From contig CM059622.1 in NCBI GenBank assembly GCA_030435675.1, positions 1,364,001 to 1,428,000 on the forward strand: a stretch of DNA of 64,000 nucleotides, in the 5' to 3' direction. The translations under genes were made by a program, and so were the position numbers. The notes beneath the pieces were generated by a model. It ran no database searches, was not told the DNA's origin, and saw nothing but the letters and a program-made list of their open reading frames with translations. The stretch comes from Steinernema hermaphroditum. Taxonomy: Eukaryota; Nematoda; Chromadorea; Rhabditida; Steinernematidae. Positions 1-9,434 of this stretch are shown one piece after another. Each line of letters opens with the position of its first letter. Position 1 is the first letter of the stretch.

Positions 1-354
1 GTTGATGGCCTTAAGCCCGACATCCGGCCTACGGTACCAGCACGACTTTCCCCGCCTCGTCTCACTCTGGTCCATGACGTCGTCCATCACCAAGAAGAAC
101 GCCTGCATGAACTCTATCGACGTCGAAAGCTGGACGGCGGCGGCGAAGTCGCCTTGGGGCTTCAGCGCCAAGTAGGCGTCCACCAGCAGTCGACTCCTCT
201 CGTACTTCCCTCCCACCACCGTCTCCTCGAAGAGAGTCTCCATCCGTGTCCTAACGCGCTCCGCGCGGGAGCCTTCCAGGCCTGCAGTGATCCCAGCGGT
301 GAGGAGACGCTTCGAGGCGAGGAGCGCCTGTTCGATGGCGACTTGAGTGGCCAT
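1..354 (-). CDS. fdps-1: Farnesyl diphosphate synthase, N-terminal part
   Basis: The first 118 residues of a farnesyl pyrophosphate synthase, the trans-prenyltransferase that builds FPP from IPP and DMAPP for sterol, dolichol and prenyl-anchor synthesis. The start codon is at 352-354 on the minus strand, directly after a GTTTCAG acceptor that fits a spliced-leader site. The reading frame runs open to the window edge, so the C-terminal two thirds is outside. The first aspartate-rich motif DDVMD is seen at residues 91-95, preceded by the helix EFMQAFFLVM and followed by QSETRRGKSCWYR, the family's arginine-rich motif. The enzyme is normally about 350 residues, with the second DDxxD well after this point, so the visible part is the expected N-terminal exon. 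Other trans-prenyltransferases (GGPPS, DPS1) are less likely because the helix before the motif and RRGKSCWYR are FPPS-like. Confidence 0.93.
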   Translation of the reverse strand, partial: MATQVAIEQALLASKRLLTAGITAGLEGSRAERVRTRMETLFEETVVGGKYERSRLLVDAYLALKPQGDFAAAVQLSTSIEFMQAFFLVMDDVMDQSETRRGKSCWYRRPDVGLKAIN

Positions 355-766
355 TCTGAAACTGCACGAACATTAAAGTGGTTCAGAACAGGCATATGTG
401 TGCAAGAGGCGGTCCGAAAAATGCGATCGCCACAAAATTTAACCGGTATTTTCTCTAAAAATCGTTTCAGGCATTTCACAGTTCCGATTCATGAAGGATG
501 GCGTCTACCCACATACCTGAGACCCGTACACCTTCCCTAGAACGACTACCCAGCAAACATAAGGTATTCAGAGTGCAGTGAACCAGTGGACAACAATATA
601 GCCATATTTACGGTGAATCAATTATTTACAAAAAGCGAAAAGCTGCGCATTATTAACCCGATTCGGAACGAGCACACATTACAGACCAGAATAGGCGAGT
701 ATAAAACGACAAAACAAAGAAAAACGATGATGAAAACATAACAAAATCAAATCGTAAAAAGGCACT

Positions 767-2770
767 TCAGTCGTCGTCCCAGTCGTCGTTGTTGGATTCG
801 TCTGACGACGAATCGACACCCATGACGTGCTCCATGCGGCGGCGCAGGATGGCCGCCACGTCGTTTTGTTCCGTCGCCACGCGCTCTTCCGCTTGTTCTT
901 CTTTGCGTTGAACCTGAAAAAGGCGAAATCAGGTAATGGAATAGACAGCAAATAAATGCTAGACTGTCTTCGACTCAACAGAGACACTTTTGTCCAAGCC
1001 GGTCTATCAGACGCGGTGAGTAAAGACATAATCAGTCGTAAAAGCGCATCAGCGACTAGTCTAGACATTAAAGTGCAAAGAGACCGAGATTGTCTACTCC
1101 CATCTGCAACCGAAGCATACCTTCTTCAGCTTGATTCCTCTGGAAATTTCGTCCAGCAGTGTCGAGCGCGCATTGCTCGCTACAGGGGCGCCCTCCGGGC
1201 ACGACTTCTTGGCTTCTGCAGATGATGTTCCTTCGCCATTTCCATGGCTCTGCTTGTTGGCGAAAGTTGCAATCGGAGGCGCCGGTGGAGGGTTTGGGAT
1301 GGACGACGCTGGCGGAGGTGGTGGAGGAGGCGGCGGAGGGGGAGGCGGAACTGCCGCCGACGATCCCGGAGACTCTTCGACAGCCGGAGCGACGTTGGTG
1401 GCGACGAACTGCATGGTCGGTGGATTAGGGTTGACTTGGTAGACGAGCGAAGTGTGCATGAGAGGCGGTGGCGGGGGTGGCATATCCTCGTCTTCGTCGT
1501 CGTCTAGGAGCGGGTCGTGGAGGTCCAGCCGGGCTATGTGGGCAGCGGCGGCGGACTCGCCTATCGTTTTGGACGGCTCATGCGTCGGAGGCGGGTTATG
1601 TGGGAAGCCGGGAGCACGGTACTCATATCCGTAGTTCTGAGCGTGCACGCTCTGCGGCGCCATCTGCTGAGCGGCGGAGACGCGTGCCTGGCCATGGAGC
1701 GATAACGTCGCATAGTTGTTCGACGTATAGATGCTCATTCCGGGTGGAGCGACAATGGCCGAAGAGGCTTGGCGATTCATCATGAGCATCTGAGGCGACT
1801 GGTACTCCTCCGGGAAGGCGTTCATGAACTCGGACGGCGCGACGTTGTTGGGATGCATCGGAGCAGCACGGACAGGCTGGCGTGACATGTGCATGTCCTG
1901 GTTCTTATGGCGGCGTCTGCGGTTGGGACTCCTGCTGGTACTGTTGCCATGACCGTGCTCTGGAGACTTTGCTGTTCGGCGTTGGCGGCCATCGCAGTCC
2001 TGAAAATAGCGGATAGACAGAGTTAGAAGTTCGTTTCCAGACAAAGCCGTCTACAAATTGAGTTTCTTCAAGCATTTGCAGAGATAAAAAATTTAGAGAG
2101 CGGTCGCATTCAAATACAACCGCTCCTTCTAGCATTAGGTGACTGTCAGCCTAGACATTGTCCCAAAATCAGACAAAGGCACAGACCTTCAACATCTCCT
2201 TTTTCCACAGGTCAAAGAAGTAGGACGGGTCGGTATAGTAGCTGAGAGCAGTCTTCTCCTCTTCTCGGTAAGGATTCAAGAGATCCAACTGTGGCGGAGC
2301 GTCACACTTCGCATAGAGCTCCTGTAGGGAAGAAGGTAGAGTGTCTCGCGACAGGGAGTGCTGATCTATCAGGTAGTTGCTCTTGAAAGGTTTCCTCATC
2401 TTCACTTCTCTCAACGTTTGCGTACCTAAAGAATCAAAATTATTTTCACGATTACGAAAATTCCTAGACGATCCCTAACGATCCCTAATCGCTACTCACC
2501 ATCTTGCTCTTGCAGATCCAAATTTGTGACTTTACTCGTCAAGCGCTCGACCTGCCGGTTAAGGTTGTCGGTCTTGTGCTCCAGTTTCACAGTCTCCCTG
2601 TACAGTTCTCCGAACATATGCTCTGCGTGGCGACTCAACGAACTCATCTGTCGGATGAGGTTGGCGAGAGTGCCGTTGGCGACGCACTCGAGCTCATCGC
2701 GCTGCACTGAGGCGGTCAGTCGCCTTACCGACACGTTCTCTGGAGAGACAGTGCGCTTCGTCAGCGGCAT
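767..2770 (-). CDS. wve-1: WAVE/SCAR actin nucleation promoting factor
   Basis: WAVE/SCAR subunit of the WAVE regulatory complex, which activates Arp2/3 downstream of Rac. Four exons (minus): 2500-2770, 2187-2425, 1121-1999 and 767-913, giving 511 residues, with all junction phases consistent. Residues 1-170 are the Scar homology domain, including LIRQMSSLSRHAEHMFGEL and the signature YTDPSYFFDLWKKEML. A basic RRRRHK stretch, a long low-complexity region and a proline run follow. The WH2 motif RSTLLDEISRGIKLKK ends exon 3, and the central/acidic tail ending NNDDWDDD is exon 4, so WH2 and the CA region are split by an intron. The order SHD-basic-proline-WH2-C-A is complete. A TTAG acceptor lies about 17 bases before the start. 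Its neighbour is fdps-1, on the same strand and downstream, with about 410 bp between them. Confidence 0.95.
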
Positions 2771-3787
2771 AGTCTGCTCCCTTCTAAGGCAGTTTCAGCA
2801 TAAGGTCGAAGACCTGAAATTAGGTTGAAGAAATTGAACTGGTAAATGAATTAGACGCTGATACAATAAGTTTACACTCGTGTACAATACATTCATTCAG
2901 TCTCTAAGAAACAGTCCACGTCTATCCGCGTCTATTACGCCTTCAAAGTGCGTCAGAAAAAAGCCCTCTTGTCCATTTCTGTGGACGCAGACGAGATGTG
3001 CGGTCGCAAAATGCGCACAGTGGACAGCAAAACATGGAGGAAACACACGGGCCTACAACTGTCTACAAAAGTGGACGTCTGCAGTCTCAGACGTCTGCAC
3101 ACAGCGCACAGACTATAGCAGATCAATGAAACAAAAAGCACCACTTCGCAGAGCAGACGGTCATTCTGCAGAGCGCAGACGATGGGGAAACGTGCCTGTG
3201 GGCTGAAATGTGCGCACGTAGACGTAGACATGCCGGAATGTTTGGCATGTTTGTTTGAAACTATGTACAGATTCTGACCAGTTCCCGACAGACTTTGACG
3301 GGCTCACCTCGGTGAGCTGAAAGTTGACCTACAGACGTCTACAAAAACAGATGAGGGCATCTTGTATTTCCATCGGCCGCGTAGACACTGATTCATCGTC
3401 TTCAAAGACAGTCTACAAAAAAGGGACGTCTCAAGCCCAGAACACCCAGTCTGTGGTCGCTTTTTGCAGCAGCAAAGTGCAGGTACACCCTTAAAAAATC
3501 GATATCCACAGATCCGTGCAACACCAAAGTGCAAACGGCAAGAACAGTCACCGGCGGTCGGGTTTTCTGTTGGCACGCGGCCAACCGCTCGCCCGCGATT
3601 CAAACGGCGACGACGGCGTCTCCTGCGCCAATCGCGGCGGGACGCGCCCTTCGCACCTCGCGCGCGCCGCGGCACCGCAGTCATTCCAAGCGAGGCCATC
3701 GTCGTCGCTCACACGTCGCTCGTCGTCTTCTTCAGCTCTCGCTCTTCTCTTTGCGCTCTTCTTTAGCCCACTTGAGTTGCTATCATA
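2771..3787. other. Intergenic, divergent promoter region
   Basis: About 1 kb between the divergent starts of the WAVE gene and the single-RRM gene. No convincing exon is visible. The stretch is packed with short AGAC/GTCT words (GTCTACAAA, GACGTCT, CAGTCTAC), a composition shared with other non-coding DNA of the left part of the window. Confidence 0.5.
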
Positions 3788-4719
3788 ATGGACGCTGCTC
3801 AGATGCCCCGCTACTCCGTCTACGGTAATATAGGCTTTTTTTGTTCGACCATGCGCCGCAACGCTGGCCCAGATATTGTTGTGTTGTTGGTGTGTGGAAA
3901 CGGAGACGTCTCCGGGAGAGACAGAGACACCACAGGTCTCCGGTCATAGTGAGATGCCCCAAAAAGGAAAGGAGGAGGAAAGAGGAGAGGAGGAGAACCT
4001 CTCTAGGATCTCAGGAGGGGTGCCCCGAGCCAATTGAAAGCCGGCCGCCTGCGGCGACTGTCGCGATCCCTACGGAAAGGTGAGTTGTGGAAAGTTGCAA
4101 TTCATTTCATTGAACTGTCTCATTCCTGTCTCGATTCCGTAGGACGCCTTTGCCTTGTGAGTCCCGAGTTTTATAATAGGTGGTTTTTGCATTTAATGAG
4201 ACAATTAAGGTCAACAATTAATATACGAAAAAAGGGTTTTTGTAGTAATCTGCTGTTTTTAGTCGGAAACATTCCCTACTCGGCTTCCGAGCACGACATC
4301 GGAAACTTCTTCAGCTCCGCTGGAACCGTCACCAACGTTCGGTAAGTTTGTTCTGCGAACGCTCCAGTCCGGTTTCGTGTCTGCAGACGTTGCATCAACT
4401 AAAGTCTTGACGGTGATTGTCACATACAGACAAGTTGAATTTTCTCACTTTGTTGATACTGTCGAGCGGTTGCACAGACTTCTTTAACGTCTGTGGACAC
4501 AAATTGAGACAAGGAGAAAACTTTTGCTTTCCACCCCAGAGACAGTGTCTAATTTCGTTTCATTTCAGTCTCGTCTACGACCGTGAAACCCGCCGCCCCA
4601 AGGGATTCGGATTCTGCGAGTTCGCCGATGAGCAGGGAGCGCAAAACGCCATCAACAACTTCAACGGCATGGACTTCAACGGCCGCGCCCTCCGTGTTAA
4701 CTGGGCTAACAAGTCCTAA
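3788..4719 (+). CDS. Small single-RRM RNA-binding protein
   Basis: An 88-residue protein that is essentially one RNA recognition motif. Exons are 3788-3824, 4263-4341 and 4569-4719; junction phases match. RNP2 reads VYVGNIPY and RNP1 reads KGFGFCEF, both complete. The fold ends with GRALRVNWANKS and the stop. The sequence resembles the RRM of cleavage stimulation factor CstF-64 (LVYDRETRRPKGFGFCEF), but there is no hinge, Pro/Gly or C-terminal domain. C. elegans has similar stand-alone RRM genes near wve-1 (R06C1.4) and near exo-3 (R09B3.2/3), as far as I recall. The first intron (3825-4262) is long and purine-rich. A role in RNA processing is inferred only from the fold. Confidence 0.88.
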
Positions 4720-4909
4720 ATGGCACCCACCCGTCTAATGATTTAAACCTGTTTTTGTGTTGTTCTGTTTGTGGTTGTATTTATGTCTCGGATCGTTCAT
4801 CTTTTTCTTCCCAGTGCAGATCATGTATTCTCACACGTTTTTTGTTCTGTCTTCGTCGTTGTTATGGATTCGCCCCCAACCTTGTCCATATTCTTCGTTT
4901 CAAAAGCTA

Positions 4910-4915
4910 AATAAA
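4910..4915 (+). terminator. Polyadenylation signal AATAAA
   Basis: Canonical AATAAA about 190 bases after the stop of the small RRM gene. Only about 120 bases separate it from the trans-splice acceptor of exo-3, the usual spacing inside a nematode operon. Confidence 0.75.
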
Positions 4916-5038
4916 TGACTTTCCGTTTATCGTACGCGTGGTCTAGACTCTTGCACAGACAGTAAAAACGACATTACGACTGCTACTTCTGAAGGTTCGG
5001 TTTGGTTTCGTTAGAGGTTTGATTCGAATTGCAGGGTC

Positions 5039-6350
5039 ATGTTCAGAGTTGCGCGGGAGATTTTCGCGCCAAAATCTTATCGCATCGCTCCGCTCTGCAA
5101 CCTCATCTCCACCATTTCAGTAGTTACGATGCCGCCCAAGAAGAGAGCGTCTAAGAAGGCCGCCGAGGAAGAAGGCACACCCGCGAAGAAGCAGAAGGTG
5201 TTTTCGGTCTTTGAGAAGAAGGAGAAGGTTCCCAAAGTCTACAAAGAGCTCAAGACAGGCGAGACCGTCAAGATCTTCTCGTGGAACGTAGCGGGTCTCC
5301 GAGCTGTTCTGAAGGTTGGTTTGCCTACGATCTTTTGTGGTGTGATGTCTATGTCTATAAGCAACGCCTGTTTGTTCTCTCATGATGTGGTGCCTGGTCT
5401 CTATTGTCTAGTTGAGGTTTCTCATTCTGTCTTAATCGACCGGTTGCGTCTGATTTTTGCAGTCTTTTTTGTCTGCCAGACAGCCTCATTTCGTTCTCCA
5501 GTCTATTCAATAATCACATTTTTAGAAAAACGGTGCAAAAGTGATCGAAGACTGTGGAGCAGACATTGTCTTCCTGCAGGAGACAAAATGCAACGAGTTT
5601 CCCGATGAAATTGCGCAGTTGGCCGCTTACCCATACAAGCTTTTACATGCACATAAGGAGAAAAGTGAGCCTAAGTGTAAAATTTTATTCCACAAAAAAT
5701 GGTATTTAGGCGGGTATGCCGGCGTCGCCATGCTGTCCAAGTTCAAGCCACTCAAAGTGGAGCACGCGGACGAGGATGGCCGCTTAATTATCGCTGAGTT
5801 CGAGCATTGCTACGTTCTTGGCTCTTACGTGCCTAACAGTGGCCGAGGTCTAGTCAATTTGACGACCACTCGCCGTGCCTGGGAAGACTGGATGCTGGAG
5901 AAGCTGAAGGCAATGGACAAGGAAAAGCCCGTAGTTTACACGGGTGACATGAATGTCGCTCACGAAGAAATTGGTAGGTTGAAGGGTCTTTGCTTGAGTC
6001 AGCCTAGACACAACGCGTAGACACTTCCGAGACACTCATATGCTTTAGATCTGAAGAACCCTAAATCAAATGCAAACAAGACAGCAGGTTTCACAGACCA
6101 GGAGCGGAGCGACTTTACGAAGATGCTGGAGGCAGGCTTCGTAGACGTGTACCGCCGCCGGAATCCCGAAGAAGAGGGCGCCTATACCTTCTGGTCCTAC
6201 CTCGGCGGTGCACGTGCCAAGAACGTCGGCTGGCGACTGGACTACTTCGTCATCAGCGAGCGACTGTACAACAACGTGGAATCGTGCAAAATCCACGACG
6301 AAGTCGCCGGTAGCGACCATTGTCCTGTCTCGCTCGAGATAAAATTGTAA
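5039..6350 (+). CDS. exo-3: AP endonuclease (APE1/ExoIII family)
   Basis: Apurinic/apyrimidinic endonuclease of base excision repair, which cuts 5' to abasic sites. Exons are 5039 (or 5129)-5314, 5526-5664, 5710-5973 and 6049-6350. The long form has 326 residues and the short form 296. Catalytic signatures are all present: FSWNVAGLRA, FLQETKC (metal-binding Glu), YVPNSGRGL, GDMNVAHEE (Asp/Asn), NVGWRLDYF and the C-terminal GSDHCPV with the catalytic His. The short form begins with a lysine-rich nuclear-type signal (MPPKKRASKK). The long form adds 30 residues that are Arg-rich, free of acids except one Glu, and amphipathic, like a mitochondrial presequence. A separate splice acceptor stands before each start. 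It lies about 125 bp after the RRM gene's poly(A) signal, so the two are probably an operon. Confidence 0.95.
5111..5131 (+). promoter_or_regulatory. Second trans-splice acceptor and nuclear-form start of exo-3
   Basis: ACCATTTCAG at 5111-5120 is a consensus nematode 3' splice site nine bases upstream of an in-frame ATG at 5129-5131. Another acceptor, GAATTGCAG, lies at about 5035, four bases before the upstream in-frame ATG at 5039. Use of one or the other would decide which start codon is in the mRNA. Confidence 0.6.
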
Positions 6351-6526
6351 CCCATTTGACGTCTTTCCCATGTTGACATTTGATGATCTCATAAATCTCT
6401 TTTAATGTGCCGGCAAATTAGCATCCAACGAATTAATTATAATTACGACATATAATAATTTAGAACAGGACAAATTATGGAGCACCTTGCAGTGTCTGGA
6501 AGTGAATTTTGCCGCCGAGTCGGTTC

Positions 6527-8506
6527 TTAATAGAACTTCGCCTTGTCGCTCTTACTTCTGAAAGAAATGTGAATAAGTAATTGGAAGGTAGACATTAGAC
6601 GGCAACGCATAGTCTAGTGCCGAGGGACATCGGCCTTCAGACACAGACACAGCTTTCAGACAAAAGCAAAACGCACCTGAAGTAAACGAATGTCAGGATA
6701 ACGGCACTCTGTACGACGCAGATGATCATGAACATTGTCGACGACAGGCACGGGATGTTGTCGCAGGCGGACTTATTGCCTCCGACCTGCTGCTGCGCTT
6801 TCATATGCCTAACGTCATTCTGGATGTTCTCCAGGTAGGCTTTGATCGACGGATCTTGTTGAGGGGCTCCTCCAGCGCCGCCTTGGTTCAGTTTCTGCTC
6901 GATGTTGTAAGAGCGAGTGAAGATTTCGTTGACGTAGTTCTTCATGTCACGAAGGCTGGACGTGAGGTCACGCAGATTCTGCAGCATCTCGTTCTTTTCG
7001 TGTTGCATGATTCCAGTTCCTAAAATATTTGTAGTTAGAGAGACTATTTTAGAACTACGTTTCTGCTTGATTTTAGATCTAAATCGTGGAGTTCATTTCT
7101 GTCAGAAGTTTCCTGCAGACTTATCTCTTTTCCGAGAAACAGAAACCGCAGACCCTGTCAAGTACCCAGACACAGTCTACAGATCGTTTCTGGAGTGAAA
7201 CCATCATTTGCAGACTGCAAAAGACATCGTCTGGTCGATTTCAGACAGACAGCCCTCAACTAGACCGATTATTTCCAGAGTCAAAGAAGAACTGAGGTGG
7301 TCGCATTCAGGCTTACCTTGAGCTTGAGCGGCTCCTCCAGCCGGCTGAGCAACTGCGCCACCCTGCTGCAGCATCGAAGTGTGGACATTCTGCTGCTGTG
7401 AAATCTCGCGCAACTTCGTCTCCATCTGCTGCATAACCTGATGGATGGCCGTTTGACTCTCGTAGATGAGACGGAGTTCCCGAGCATTTGAGTCTTCGAA
7501 GTACTTGGACAGATCCTCATCCTCGTCCTTAGCCTTGTCAGGGTGCGCTTCCTTGAACTTCTGGCGTTCACTCTCGAAGTCCTTCATCTGGCGTTCAAAC
7601 TCGGCATCGTACTTCTGCTTCTCCTCCTGCGGCATCTGCTGCTGCTGCGCGGGCTGTCGGTGCTCCGCGAAGAGAGAGTACACGCTGAAATCGGTGACGT
7701 CGTGGTCGTCGGCGAGACCTCCAGTGGCGGCTGAGATTCCGAAGTATCCGTTGCGGGGAAGGAAGATGTTCTCGGCACGGATGCAGAGCTCGTAGCGGGG
7801 CTGAGCGGTCATGCCGTCGTGCATGAGGACGGTGAGCACGTTCTTGTAGTACTGGACCTTGACGCGAACGGGGAAGGGCTTGTTGCGGAAGTCACGCTGG
7901 CAGCCGGAGAGCATCTGCTGGGAGCCGTCGGTCTGGTGGTCGTAGGAGCGTGTGCCGTCGTTGATCATCAGCGCCACGAACGGGTTGTTCTTCTGTCCGT
8001 CGTTGTCGAACGAATCGAACATCAGGCCCATGCCGGTCCAGTAGTCATTGGAACCGAAGACCGGGCCGAGTGTTCCCTGCTGCGCGGTGTACCAGATAGC
8101 CAAACCGTCAGCACCGATGCGGCCCTGACCGGAGATCTTGAAGCTCAGGTCGATTTCGAAGTGCTCCGATTCGACCATCGGTCGCTTGTTCCACGCAATA
8201 CCTGAAAAGAAAGAATTAAGGTTTCATTCCATGAGACAACTTTACAGATCTGACAGCTTTAAATAAAACTGATATAGCAAATAACTCACCCTTCCTGCTT
8301 CGCATCGACGGAGCCAATCGAAGCTGCTCTCCGCTGGCGATGGCGTCTCCGGTGATCATCCAGAACGGAATTGAACCATCACGCTGTGCAAGATTAGGAG
8401 CGCGGAAGCTGTGCTTGTACTCGAACTTCCGCTGCACCGGATCCTGTGCCGATGAGGTGGAGAGCAGAAGGGCGCAGACCACAGCGCCGATCGCCGTCAG
8501 CGTCAT
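6527..8506 (-). CDS. ile-1: ERGIC-53 / LMAN1 L-type lectin cargo receptor
   Basis: Mannose-binding L-type lectin that cycles between ER and ERGIC and carries glycoproteins. Exons (minus) are 8290-8506, 7317-8201, 6677-7019 and 6527-6557, giving 491 residues (human LMAN1 has 510). A signal peptide is seen (TLTAIGAVVCALLLSTSSAQ). The lectin domain spans about residues 22-270 with FDSFDNDGQKNNPF, the Ca2+/sugar-binding Asp/Asn loop, and GYFGISAATGG. A Gln- and Glu-rich coiled-coil stalk follows, then one TM segment (TMFMIICVVQSAVILTFVYF). The cytosolic tail is RSKSDKAKFY: lysines at -3 and -5 plus an aromatic FY end, a variant of the human KKFF ER exit/retrieval signal. The last exon codes for only ten residues, so the whole sorting tail is a separate exon. 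A TTTTCAG acceptor precedes the start by seven bases. Confidence 0.95.
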
Positions 8507-9434
8507 GATGTCGCTGAAAAATGGACACGATGACACTTCACATAGACATAATACAAATAGACAAACGCGGCGGCATTTCGGACATAGATGATGGCTATTC
8601 AACCATAGTCGTGCTACCGTATCGCACGATGTGACAACACCGCACAGCACACCTGAACGTGCGAACTGTTCAGGCACGGGGGGATTAGCGCCGCCCTCCA
8701 GGCGACCAACGTACACGTGGACGTGCTGCAGCGAATGAGAAGAAACCGTCTGCTAGACAATGTGAGTGGCACATTTCTATGCTTCTTATCAGTAGCTGAT
8801 TGCACATGCACATAAAGCATATTAGATGAAAGAAGGTCTAGCAAGCGCAAACCAGACGACTAGACACGTCTCGCAAACCACTGTCTACAGAGAAAACGAA
8901 ATACGACCCCCAACACACTAAAGCCGGCCAGAAATGAGTCTACTAGACAGCCCAAACATAATCTGCAAATTCCAACCGACTCCGCCATTTCATTCCACAG
9001 ACTTCTAGACGAGCAGAGCTGTCTAGACAAACCAAAGACATTCTACAGACAGCAACTAAGCATCCAGCATACAGATAAAGATCTAGACAATCCAGACAGA
9101 CGCAAACTAGAAATAGCATAAAACGGAGAAATGTCTACCGCGACTGAACAGTGACAATTGACGCCGTGGACAGAAAATAATTTATCGGAAAAGAACATTA
9201 TGATGGAGTCGTGACCAGTAATAATGAAGACGAAAGCGTCGGCGAACTGCAGCACGAGCGAGCGCGCGAGTTCGAAAAGAGCAAACAGAAAATGGGTCAC
9301 CGAGTGGATGGATGAGCCGCTAAGCATTTGCTCCGCCCAAATCACACGGTATAAATACAGAACGGGATATCTGGCATATATACAAAAAAACGAGGATATA
9401 TACACAAGAGATGAATAACTAGGGGTGACACTGG
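8507..9434. other. Intergenic, AGAC/TCTAGAC-rich
   Basis: About 930 bp between the ERGIC-53 start and the ATE1 stop. No exon is recognised. It contains many TCTAGAC, GTCTAGAC and CTACAGAC words, especially at 8850-9110, which look like a low-copy degenerate repeat rather than a gene. Confidence 0.5.

Noticed and set aside
1131..1785. Gly-, Arg- and Ser-rich open frames on the + strand
   Set aside because: They are antisense shadows of the proline-rich exon 3 of the WAVE gene; polyproline codons read as glycine and arginine runs on the other strand.
4910..5038. Spliced-leader RNA or 5S RNA gene
   Set aside because: I looked for the conserved SL1 leader and 5S sequences throughout the window and saw none.
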